64,000 nt of DNA from Carettochelys insculpta (taxonomy: Eukaryota; Chordata; Testudines; Carettochelyidae): positions 8,018,001-8,082,000 of the forward strand of contig NC_134167.1 of NCBI RefSeq assembly GCF_033958435.1, read 5' to 3'. The notes beneath the pieces were generated by a model, which was given only the letters and a program-made list of their open reading frames with translations, did no database searches and was not told the origin of the DNA. A program made the translations under genes and the position numbers. Within the stretch, counting starts at the first letter, position 1. Every line of letters begins with the position of its first letter. Below, piece by piece: positions 25,101-35,000 of this stretch.

Positions 25101-28100
25101 AAGTCCCGGATTACTTTCCAACACCTTACTATCATTACAAGCCCTCTTTCCTGCCCCCAAAATTGGCACCGAGCGCCACAGCCAAGGTATTCCCTGCCAA
25201 TAGTATCACTGAATAGGCAGTTTTCACCAGAATCAGAAATATTTATGGGCCATTTGGCTGCTCTGCATTGAAAGAGCTTTTTGGGACGGGGTCAGCAACC
25301 AAAAGAGTAAGAACAGCTTTTTTTCTCCCCCTCCAGAATCAGTAAAAATCTCAATTCAAGAGTCATAATGCATGTGAATACAAGACAGTCCTTAATAAAT
25401 AATATCAAACCCTACTTCTTGTAACCCCTCTTTTAAGGCACACACATATCCCACAATGCTCTGCACATATTAAAGGAGGAGTTATCCAATGTTTCGAGAT
25501 CTCATATCATTTGCTATTTAGATAGGAGTTGTTCATTGTTGGGCTTTTAGATGTTCACCGAAATATCAAAAATAATCAGGAGCACTTTTTGTTTGTTTGT
25601 TTGTTTACTTTCCAATTACAAGTGTTGGAGACCACAAAAAGTCCTTAAAGAGCCACAGGTTGCAGACCCCTGGTTTGGGAAGTGTCTAGCTCCACCTAGT
25701 GGCGAGTTAAAGTCTTTAAATGATCAAACATTTTAACTTACAACTTTGAAGCTAGAAACATTCTCAGAGCTATCAAGTTCTGATGAATGATGCATGTCTT
25801 TGCAATAGAAAAGAGGTGGCGACATACCAAAACAGAGCTGGCAAACACACAGTCAGCATGAAAAGTCAAACACACAGTGAAGCATCCTGCCTTTTCTCTG
25901 TACACCACTTAAAATAGCAACCACTTTAAAATCTTTCAGCAAACTTTCCCAAGAAGCAGCACCATGGAAACCAATGCTGATTACTAACAATAAGCATTCC
26001 TCACCTCATGGACTGGCTTAGGCAACCGTAGCTTTAGCACGAACATTTCTGTTTGTCACAGGTCAAAGGCTTGTGGGGCATATGCATCACACATGGCATA
26101 CTAGCTTTCAGCGCTGGCTACTGAAGAATTTTAAACAGTGGATTTATGGTATCCACATCTGCATATGCAAAAATGATCTATGGGTAGCCACCTCTGTGGA
26201 TGCAGATATCCACAGACACCCACCAATTTGCAGGTTTCTAGAGACAAAGTTTGTATCTGAACCTGCACCCACAAAAATGAGGCAGATATCAGAGGATTCT
26301 CGTGGATGTAAAGTAGATACCTGCGGATATGCAGGCTCTATGCATGAACCAGAGAGGGCTTAAACTAAGGAGACTGCCATAAGATCACATACCAAACTGA
26401 TCGATGCTTCGTAAATATCCTATCAGTGTTCTACCATCTCGAAGGAGGACCAAGTGTTTTTCTGAAAGAGACGTTAAATCCACATTAGTGGTTATAGAAA
26501 ATATCAAGCAAATACAAAGACACAATTCAAAAGACAGCAACTAACATGCTGAACAAAAATGCTTTATCAGAGTTAAACAACAGTAATTCTATTGCAGTAG
26601 TGCCTAGAAGCCTGTTATGGACCTGAGCCCCACTGTGTTGGTGCTGTGGAGACAGAGAACAAGGGCCCTGTTTTGAAAACTTTACAGTAGTCTTTATAGC
26701 CTGATTTTCACAGATGCTGAGCATTTATATCTGCCACTGAAATCAAAGGCAGGTGCTTGCAGGTGACACCGCTGAAAAATTAGTCCATTTGTTTACAAGT
26801 GCAACCCTGATTCAAAACTGAGATATTGAGACTATATGCAAAGTTACAACACTAGAGATTCAGAAACACCAGTACCAAGAAATAATTGAAAATTTACATT
26901 TAAGAAGCACCTAGCACTCTGTGGGTGCTGAAGACTTCACAAACTGTCCACAGTGCTACTAAAATGTAGCCAAAGATGAGATGGAATGTAACAATAAAGG
27001 GAAGGGGAAGTCAGCCTCCCTAACTAGCTACAACATAAGTATTAACCTAAACCCCTGGTCCCCAAAATGTGGTCTGTAAACCACTAGTCATCCTCAACCA
27101 TCTTGCAGGTGGGCTTTGGACTCAGGATTTGCCCCCTCACCTCTCCGCAGTGGGGTGGGCCAAAATGTTTGAGAACCACTGACCTAAACTGACACAAAAC
27201 TTGGGCTAAATAAGAGAACGCTACTATTGTGAGATCAACAGGAAAATTGGAGTTATCTTCTGAGAGACAGGCAAGGGAATCCCTGTCACAGCCCAAAGGA
27301 CTCTTACTGGAAGGGGAGCCCTGCATGAAGGACGCTATCAGCCTCCCCCAGTCTCAAGAACTCTCTGCAACCTGGACCCTTGCAAGGAAGGAAGCAGCAC
27401 TAGAGCTGGGTGAAAAATACAGAAAAAGGTTCATACGAAACATCTATGTTTTACTTTTGTCAGAAGAGCACAACCACTGCACAGCAAGAACAGTACGTTT
27501 CCGGAGGTCGGGGGCAAATGCAAGAAATTTGAAAAGCTTTGTCATCTCTGTATAGGGGAGACCCCACACTCTCAAACTGCAGATGTAAACAGGCCAGACC
27601 TCCTGAACTGCGCTTCTCGGAGCCTCTGCTAGCAGCCTAAGAAATGGGGCTTCCAACCACACACACACAGAGTGCTTCCCTGGCCAGAGGGGGCCACCAG
27701 AGGCACGGGCTGCCCGACCTCCCCTGCAGCAGAGCACACTCGGAAACTTGCTCTCTCCAGTACCGCCAGCAACGGGAAATCCACTGGAAGGTCTGGAGGC
27801 CGCCGCGCCAGGCTGCTCCCCGCAGCCAGGGAGAAGCCAGCAGGCTCGCCCTGCGGAGAGAACAGGTCTCCAACGGGGGCACGCTGGGAGACGAGGGGAC
27901 CGGACCCGCAGCCGCCCCGGAAGAAGCCCCGTTATGGGAAACGGTCTGTGGGAGCCCCGGGTTGCACATCGCGGGTGGGATAGAGACCCCCTGCCCGGGA
28001 GCTGCGGCCGAGCCCACCGGTGCCCTTCCGGGCGCTGTAGGGTGGGCCCGGGCCGGTGCGGGGCGTGGAAATGCGAGGCCCCGGACCACGCGTGGGCCCC

Positions 28101-28199
28101 GGGGCCAGATATAGGAGCGGGGCCCGGGCCCTCGCGGCGGCGGCGGGACTCACTGTCGATGTCCTGGATGAGGCTGGCGGTGCCCGGCATGTAATTCAT
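18962..28199 (-). CDS. LSM1: LSM1, U6 snRNA-associated Sm-like protein 1 (whole gene, 4 exons)
   Basis: The spliced CDS is the complement of 18962-19132, 21206-21321, 26393-26461 and 28154-28199. It encodes 133 residues, the same length as human LSM1 and almost identical to it. LSM1 is the defining subunit of the cytoplasmic Lsm1-7 ring, which with Pat1 binds the 3' ends of deadenylated mRNAs and promotes decapping and 5'-3' decay in P-bodies. The Sm fold lies at about residues 5-75, with Sm1 motif residues in exons 2-3 (LRDGRTLIGYLRSIDQFANL) and Sm2 (FVVRGENVVLLGEI) in exon 3. The acidic/basic helical C-terminal tail typical of LSM1 is in exon 4 and ends DTLDEY. All donors and acceptors are GT/AG and the phases agree. 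One visible change from human is GYLRS for GFLRS. It is transcribed divergently from BAG4 out of a shared CpG island. Confidence 0.97.
21206..21321 (-). CDS. LSM1: LSM1 exon 3
   Basis: Encodes Ala39 (split) through Ile77, including HQTVERIHVGKKYGDIPRG and the Sm2 strand VVRGENVVLLGEI. The acceptor is CTGCAG and the donor GTAAGT. Confidence 0.96.
21622..21930 (+). mobile_element. MITE (LSM1 intron 2), related to 62776-63045
   Basis: Begins near ACCAGGTCTACACTAAG and shares several motifs with 62776-63045, including an AATTGC-GTAGC-type stretch, AATCCA-TTATCTG and GGTCGA-GACCCC-type blocks. Boundaries approximate. Confidence 0.55.
22130..22310 (-). repeat. MIR-like fragment (LSM1 intron 2)
   Basis: Contains GAACAGAACACAGGTCACCT followed by CATCGTGCTATGCACC, typical of the tRNA-related part of CORE-SINEs. 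Confidence 0.45.
25287..25672 (-). mobile_element. hAT-type MITE, second copy (LSM1 intron 2)
   Basis: 386-bp relative of the copy at 7500, with ends GGGGTCAGCAACC and GGTTGCAGACCCCTG. The flanks TTTTGGGA (25279-25286) and GTTTGGGA (25673-25680) match at 7 of 8 bases. It contains a short GTTT tandem run near 25590. Confidence 0.85.
26135..26345. mobile_element. Repeat rich in (GC)GGATATC(C) motifs (LSM1 intron 2)
   Basis: Several WGATATCC / GCGGATATGC-like motifs in both orientations, as in a common reptilian non-autonomous repeat. Boundaries and class uncertain. Confidence 0.4.
26393..26461 (-). CDS. LSM1: LSM1 exon 2
   Basis: Encodes Lys16 to Phe38 and the first base of Ala39, covering the first strands of the Sm fold. 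The acceptor is TTTCAG and the donor GTATGT. The 69-nt length keeps phase 1 on both sides. Confidence 0.95.
27053..27181. mobile_element. Small hAT-type MITE (LSM1 intron 1)
   Basis: 129 bp with terminal inverted repeats (GGTCCCCAAAATGTGG at left, CCAAAATGTTTGAGAACC at right), flanked by the perfect 8-bp duplication ACCTAAAC at 27045-27052 and 27182-27189. Confidence 0.85.
28154..28199 (-). CDS. LSM1: LSM1 exon 1 (coding part)
   Basis: Encodes MNYMPGTASLIQDID plus the first base of Lys16. The donor is GTGAGT just below 28154. The start matches the vertebrate LSM1 N-terminus, with Gln for the human Glu at position 12. Confidence 0.96.
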
Positions 28200-28811
28200 C
28201 CTGCGGCCCCCGCCCGGCGGCGCCCGCCCCGCTCCCGCCGCCCGCCTCGCGCACCGGAAGCGCCGCCATCGGCCGCCGGATGCAGTCGCCCAGGGGAGGG
28301 CGGAGCACAGGCAGTCCCCGCCCCCCCGGAACCACCGCGCTGTACGGAGGCGGGGTGGGAGGCGCCCGCCGCTTGACAAAGAGCAGTTGTGGGATAGTAA
28401 GACGGGAGGTGGCGGAGGCCCTGTGTGCTTATCTCTTTAAGAACCGAGTCTTGTGTATCTTGTGTCTCTCTGCTGATAGGTGGATCGGGTGGCGACGGAA
28501 GTAAAGCTGACGCTGATTGGCTAATTTTTCGTTGTTCATTAGAAAGGGCCACTTTCCCTTTTCTCCTCCCTTCCGTTCTGCTTGTTCAACCGGGGGCGCT
28601 GGGGCTGATTGGCTGAAACGCACGTCCAGGGTGGTGTTATTTCAGTGATTGGCTCAGACTGTGGCTAAGGGAGCCTAAGAATGGGAAGTGCGGGCCGATT
28701 GGCTGAGCGATGTGAGTGGAGGTTGTCTCGCTGTGGGGGATTGGTTACAGCAGGTGGGTGGGTTCCGCGCACGCGCGGAACCCTGCCAGCTCGCCGGCAG
28801 CGGCGCTAGAG
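28200..28811. promoter_or_regulatory. Bidirectional LSM1/BAG4 CpG-island promoter with CCAAT array
   Basis: Only 612 bp separate the LSM1 and BAG4 start codons, and the whole stretch is GC-rich. Five ATTGG motifs (CCAAT boxes, NF-Y sites, all reading CCAAT on the minus strand) lie at 28516, 28608, 28648, 28698 and 28740; the last four are spaced 40-50 bp apart. Near the BAG4 side, 28761-28782 is a palindrome with 9-bp arms containing GCGCACGCGC, an NRF1-type core. No TATA box is evident. Head-to-head LSM1-BAG4 is also the human arrangement. Confidence 0.8.
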
Positions 28812-29000
28812 ATGTGTGCCCTGCGGCGGCCGATCTACAGGCCGGAGGCTGAGCAGCCTCGGCCGGAGCCGTCCTGGGGCATGGAGCCCCGGACCTGCCC
28901 GCAGCACCGCGGGGCTGGGCAGGGGCCGGTCTGGCCTGGGGGCAGCTACGGCGCCGCAGCGGGGAGCGGCTGGGACAGGGCCGGCCGGGGCGGCGCACAG
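28812..29000 (+). CDS. BAG4: BAG4 exon 1 (coding part)
   Basis: 63 codons starting MCALRRPIYRPEAE and ending GGAQ before the donor GTAACG. Very GC-rich Gly/Pro/Arg coding sequence within the CpG island. Only its start and end align clearly with mammalian BAG4. Confidence 0.85.
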
Positions 29001-32000
29001 GTAACGGGGCTCCCGGCGCTGGGTGTGCCTGGGGCCGGGGGAGCAGCGTCTGGGGGGCGTGTCTTGCCCCATGGTGGGGAGAGGGGCTGCAGCAGGATCG
29101 GCGGGGTGGTCCTGCCTTAGAGAGAGGGTATTGCAGTAGGATCTGGAGGGGTGGGGCCGCCCCAGTGGTGGTGGGAATGGAGTAGGATGGGGGGGGGGGG
29201 TCCTGCCCTGCGGGGTGGGGGTGCTGGAGGATGTTCTAGTCGTGCTGGCCCTGGACCAGGATCAGGAGTGCGTCAGAGTGACTGGGGGTGTCCTGTCCTG
29301 TATGGTGGGGGTGTTGGAGCAGGATCGGGGGGTGGGGGCAGGTCTGGCCCAGCGGTGGAGGAGATGGACTGAGATTTATGGTGGGTTGTTCGACTGTGTT
29401 GTCGGGGATAGAGTGAAATCTGTGGTATACGGTCCTGCCACAGAGGCTGGGACACCCCTAGCTGCTGGAAGGGGCATGAGACTGGGGGCATCCCTGGGCA
29501 GCATGGTTCTGCCTCAGGGATGGGGTGGGGTAGGGTGGGGGTTGGTTCCCTTATGAGTATTCCTGATGGGAGTTGGGGAAGGTGCTGGCATTCCAAGGTG
29601 CATCTGGCTCAGGTGTTGTTGCCTGTCATGATCAGTGTTCCCTTACTTGTTTCCGTCTATGTGCAGAATAAATTTTGTTCTGTGCAATGAGGCACATATA
29701 GATGTGCACCACCAGCAGAAACATGCTGCTGGCTATGGGTGCTCAGCTAATAAGCTGGGCAGCTCCTGAATGGCCATCTTAGTGCTCAGCTTATAGGGAA
29801 CACTGGTGTGGAAGAGATGGCTGCTCTGAGATCCAGTTGAGCTACATTGCTGCTGTGTTTCAGAATCTTTGGACCTACTCTGTTGCATTGACTAAGTGTT
29901 TCTCTTGGTGTTTCTGTACTCAGAAGTCAGCTTTGCATCAGCTCACCCTGCTGGCTGCCTTGCCATGGTCACTTTGCTGCACTAACTCAAAGAGGCTTGG
30001 GACTGCTGCATTAGAGCTTTATCCTTTTATCAGTTACTGGAAAGTGCCTCTGGGCCACCTCTAAGCCTGGAGATGGAGGAATTCTGATTCTGGCAGCTAG
30101 CCCAGTGAGGCAAGGAGTCTGGAGAGGCTCTGTAATCACATTGCGTGTGAGCATTTGAACGCAGGTGACATCTCATTATGCTTTCAGACCTTTACAGAGC
30201 ATGTTAATTTCACCTCCAGCTGACTGTTCAGACAGGCTCTTCCTTCACAGAACTGCAAGATACCTTGCTATGAATTTTCATTGCATGTTTTTATTAGACA
30301 TCGTATAATATTCGGCTAGATCTAGTGCTATTGGTTTTCACCCTTATGTGGCAGTGGGTATACATGAATGCAAATTGTGTGCTCTTTCCAAGCCTGCACT
30401 TTTCCCCACCCTTTGCTAACCTTCTCCTGCAGAGAATCCATTTTTTTCCATACAGTTCAAGGCAAAGAAGTAACAGATTCTGGTTGTATTTTTAATTTGG
30501 CCCTTTTAGCAGTTGAGTTGGTGGCTAAAGCAGGCTGGCAATCTCTGCATCCTTTGCAATTACAAGAATAACTTCTTCCGGGGGGAACTGTGATGCTCAT
30601 TTGTTTAGTAAAGTGATTTTAAGATCCCTGATGGAAGGTGATGGAGGACAACTCTGGAGTACAACGTAATGCTGAAATGGGTGTCAGATAACTGTTTCCC
30701 ACCTCTGTTGTCATAGTAAGATATTAACGGTTTAATTCACCCAACCTGAGCCCAGCCAGGTTCTTGGAGCTGAGGATTGCAGTGGTGGCTGTTTTGGTAC
30801 ATGTACAGCTTACAGCAAGGCTTGCCAGTCTTCCACATCAGTTCCTGATGGTCAGATCCTGGCTGCCAGTAGCCAGCTCTCACAGTGAAAGGCATTCCAC
30901 AAGAGCAAGGAAAGCAAGGGAGTGATGTTTGCAACAGTACCTACCATGGACCTCAGTGAGCACATTCCAAGACACTCTTTCTTGCTCAGGAGTGTGTTAC
31001 TGACAGCCAACAGGCAGCATGGGTTCCTGGGGTTATTTGTGGCAGATCCTTAATGAGCTTGGAGTGCTGTTCTCCATAAACTGGAAAGAACTTTTCCCCT
31101 TTTCTTCCTGAATGGGGAGGCTTCTGTTGATTACTGTGACACAGACAGCAATTTCCTGGGCTGACCTCACAGGATGAAATCTAACCATCTAGAAGCTGAT
31201 TTGTGTAAAAATTGGAAATGTTTATACAGTGTTTTGGGATTGTATGCAGCTTTGAAAACAGTGTGCTAGAAACCAAAGTAATTGGGCTTCCTGGGAAATT
31301 CTTGGGAGGAGGGGAAGGTACCTTCTCCCCAGTCTTGTGAAACTGCTGTCTGAGAAGTCTGTTGTCTGATCTACTCTTACACGAGGACAAGCTTGGAAGC
31401 CCAAACTGGACACAAAACTGAGGGTCTGTCTACACTTGCCCAACAAAACTTTTGTCATTCACAGGTGCTTGGCCCTCCCCCTCCAATGAGTAACAGTTTT
31501 GCCATGGCAAGGGCATGTGAGACTGCGGCTTTGTCGACAAGAGCACGCTCTAGCTGACAAAGTGAAGCCCGCTTGAGAGTGAAAGTGTTTTGTCGGAAAA
31601 AGTGCCAACAAGCAGTGTTCTCAGATGCTGAGTTTTAGCAACAGACTGTGTGGACACAACCTTGCTGCTAACAGCTGTGTAGTGAGGACAAACCCAGACT
31701 TTTGGATTTGGGTGCCGGAAGCGCTCATTAAGAGTGAAAGCTGTTAGGAACTTGTGGCCACAGGAAAAACTGTATAGGGGTTGGAAAGACTGTTCATGGG
31801 CCAGAAGACTTGGTGGAGTTAGGGAGACACCTCCTGGTAAGCTTATTATCATAAGTGTAGATTTTTTTTATTGTTAGATCTTTTCTCTGTAATTTATCTT
31901 ATGATTGAAATGTGTTTGTTTGGAGCTGTGTGGTGAGTTCACTCTGGGCCATTACACTGTTTATAGGCCTGCTTAGTCAATCTGACTTTGCTGGGCTCCT

Positions 32001-35000
32001 CAAAGTGTGGGCAGGGATCGTTGCAGCCTGGAAGCACCCTCATCAAAATGGAGAGAGGTGGTCCTCTGTGCCAGACAGGTGATGGCTGGGGTGCCAAAAG
32101 TCTAAGACTAGCTGCCTTTGCTGGACTTCAGAGGAAGACTTACAGGTGCCCTAGAACTGTGACTGTTGCTATGAGAAGATAAGTGGTTGTATTTTCCTTC
32201 TTAGGAGCAGCCTCCTTATCCTGGATATGGTTCCAACTACTGGAACTCTGCAGTGCAGCCTCGAGCTCCCTACCCAAGTCCATACCCTACTGGACCTGAG
32301 TTACAAAGCCAGGTACAGTACAAGGTCAACAATTTATCTTCTTTTGAAATTGGCAAGTTTTGTCTTCTTGGGCAGAGGTTCAGGACAGTAGCCCAGTACT
32401 ATAGGACTGGTTTCCCCTGGGAAAAAGGACCGAAGAATCCCCAAAGCAATATCTCCAAGTACTTGGCTGTTTTGTTCTTTCTTCTGACTGCATTAGTTTC
32501 AGGAAATCCCAGGCAGTAGTGTCAAAATATTAAATTGAGTTTAAACTGGAAATCTGAAATTTCAAACTACTTCTGCATCTACACCTAAAACTCCTTAACT
32601 CATTGTTGAAACTTAGTGCAAAACTATTACTTGCCTTTGCTGTCAGTATTGCTGACGTCGAGCTGCTTGATGTGAAATGCATTGTGTCTTGGCGCCAATG
32701 AACTCACAGTAATTTGTGTAATTATTTTTACATCAGTGGTCCAACTAAATCAGTAATCTCTATTAACTCTTCTAGTGCCTTTCAGTCAAAGATCCCAAAA
32801 TGCTTTAGACTCTTAAAATAGTCAGTCCACTGCTAAGCAGATTTTAATTTAGTTTGAAAATAGGGCAACAGAGGAACAGACCGGTGAAATGACTTGCCTG
32901 CAGTCACACACAGTCAGTGGTGGAAGTGGGAACAGAATCCACACTGTGCCCTAACCATTAGATCTCCCTAGAAATGACAGCCTAAGATGAGAGCTCTGTA
33001 AAGCAAGAACATGACTGTGTGATTTAACATCACAACCAAAATGAATCCTGTAGTATAGATTGAAAATTCTGGGAGACATGTCTGTTCTGCCAGCTCCCTG
33101 AAAGCTGTGGGCAGAGTAGAGCCTCCTTGCCCTTCTCTTTCTGCCTGTCCTTGATGCTTATCTGGAATTCTGGCCTCCTGGTACTGGGCAAATTTTGCTT
33201 TCTTGTAGAAAGCTAATCAATACATCAGGAAACTTGGGCACAAGGCCAGGGACCAGAAAGAGTGTGATGAGCAGTACTGGAAAGAGAAATAAGGGTGGCC
33301 TGCTTTACAGAGGTGTTAGAGGTTTAATTTTTGTAAAATGTTCTTGAGAGCCTCTGATGGAATCTCTGCAGTGCTTGATAATGAGAGCTGCCAGGAGGAA
33401 GACAATTAAATTTCTAGCCAAGATTCCATGCAAAGGTTATTAGCGGATCTCTGTTGATGGAATACCTTCATCCTCATTTTCCTGAGCCCACACATTTAGA
33501 AATGCAAAACCCCTGTTCTACTCTAATGATAAGACTTCAGTCACTCAAGGGAGGACAGAGTTGCGGGTACCACAGCACTAATACTCATGTTCCATACTGG
33601 TGTGCCTACCTCTGCTATGGAAACCATACCTCTGAATTTTGTGATTTGAGACTCAATTCCCTGTTTTACAGTTGCCTAAACACTATTCCCCTCTTTCCTT
33701 ACACAGTCCTGTGGCTGCTCCTATGCCAGACCCTAGAGCCTGTGGCCACACACACAATCTCAGAATTGTCGTACTGGAAGGGATGTCAGGAAATGATCAG
33801 GTCCATCCCCATTGACCCTGTCTTTCTCGGGCAGGATTGAGTATATCTAGACAGGTGTTTGGGAGTTTAAAGACAGGTTAGACAATGATGGAGATTCCAC
33901 AGCCTCCCTTGGCAACCTATTCTAGAATTTAGCTAGACATTTTTTTTCTAATGTCCAACCTACACCTCTCGATGCAGATTAAACTTACTTGTCCTTCCCT
34001 TGATGGAAATGGGAAACAACTACACGTTGCACAGTTTGTAGCAAACTTTCACGTATCTGGAGACTCATTTCCTTCCTCAGTCTTCTGAAAAGTAAATACA
34101 CCCATTTGTTTCAACTTTCCCTTAGAGATCAGGTTTTCTAAATCTTTCATCATTTTTACTGCATCTGTCTGGACTTCTTCTGTTCATTGACGTCTTCTAC
34201 AGTGTAGTGCTCCAAACTGGACACCGTTTCATGGCTGAGGTCTGACTAGTGTTGAATAAAGCAGAACAATTTTTTCCCGTGTCTTACACACAAGATTCCG
34301 GTTAATGCATCCCAAAATGGCACCTGCCTTGTTCACGGCAGTACCTGCACTTATATTCCATTTGTGACTCACTAACCCCAGATCCTTTTCAACAGAATTG
34401 TAGCCTACGTGGTTATTGGCCATCTTGGATTTCTGACGTTTGATTTTTTTTCCTTCCCAGCCGCAGTCAGACCTCTGTGTGTCCCTCCATTCAGTTTTAT
34501 GTAACTGATTTCAGACCAGTTTTCAAAGTGTTGTTGATAAATTGGCTCTCTCATCCTGTCCTCCAATGTGCTTGCAGCCCCTCCCAGCTTGGTGGTGTCC
34601 ACATTCAGTCTGTGTCCATCTCTTATGTTTTCTCCTTGTTTTCCAGGAAATGGAGTCTCCCTATACAAACGGAGCCTATGGTGCCCCATACTCCTCGGCC
34701 CCTGGGGCTGCTCCACAATATGCTAATCTGCCACAGTCAAACACTTATTATTCTTCTGGGCTCCCTCGGGCTGCCTACTCTGCAGAGACGCCAAGCATGT
34801 ACCAGCCTCCATCACCAGTCTCGCATTGGAATTACCCTCCCCCAGACTGCCCCACAGAAGGCTCCTCTCTCAGGAGGCAGGTCCCAGGGTACTCCCCACC
34901 ACCGGTAAGGAAGCGAGTACCAGTAAGGCATGTATGTTTCCTTTGGGAATATGCTCTGAACTGGCTTGAGCCCCACCCAGCTCATTTCTGGATCTAGCCC

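Larger units (their letters stand above)
19133..28153 (-). other. LSM1: LSM1 introns 1-3
   Basis: Intron 3 (19133-21205) holds no recognised element. Its long plus-strand open frames overlap exon 3 antisense and look like chance. Intron 2 (21322-26392) carries a MITE at about 21622-21930, MIR-like sequence near 22130-22310, a hAT MITE (25287-25672) and an element rich in GGATATCC-like motifs at about 26135-26345. Intron 1 (26462-28153) carries SINE-like sequence near 26590-26700 and 26880-26960, a small hAT MITE (27053-27181), and the start of the CpG island from about 27.7 kb. Confidence 0.6.

Noticed and set aside
27444..28379. 311-codon minus-strand open frame around the LSM1 start
   Set aside because: It contains the LSM1 N-terminus but reads through its consensus donor into intron 1; it is a CpG-island shadow, not a longer protein.
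28716..28811. Upstream extension of the BAG4 frame starting at GTG
   Set aside because: The frame is open but has no ATG before 28812; the ATG there gives the conserved M-x-ALRR start with good context.
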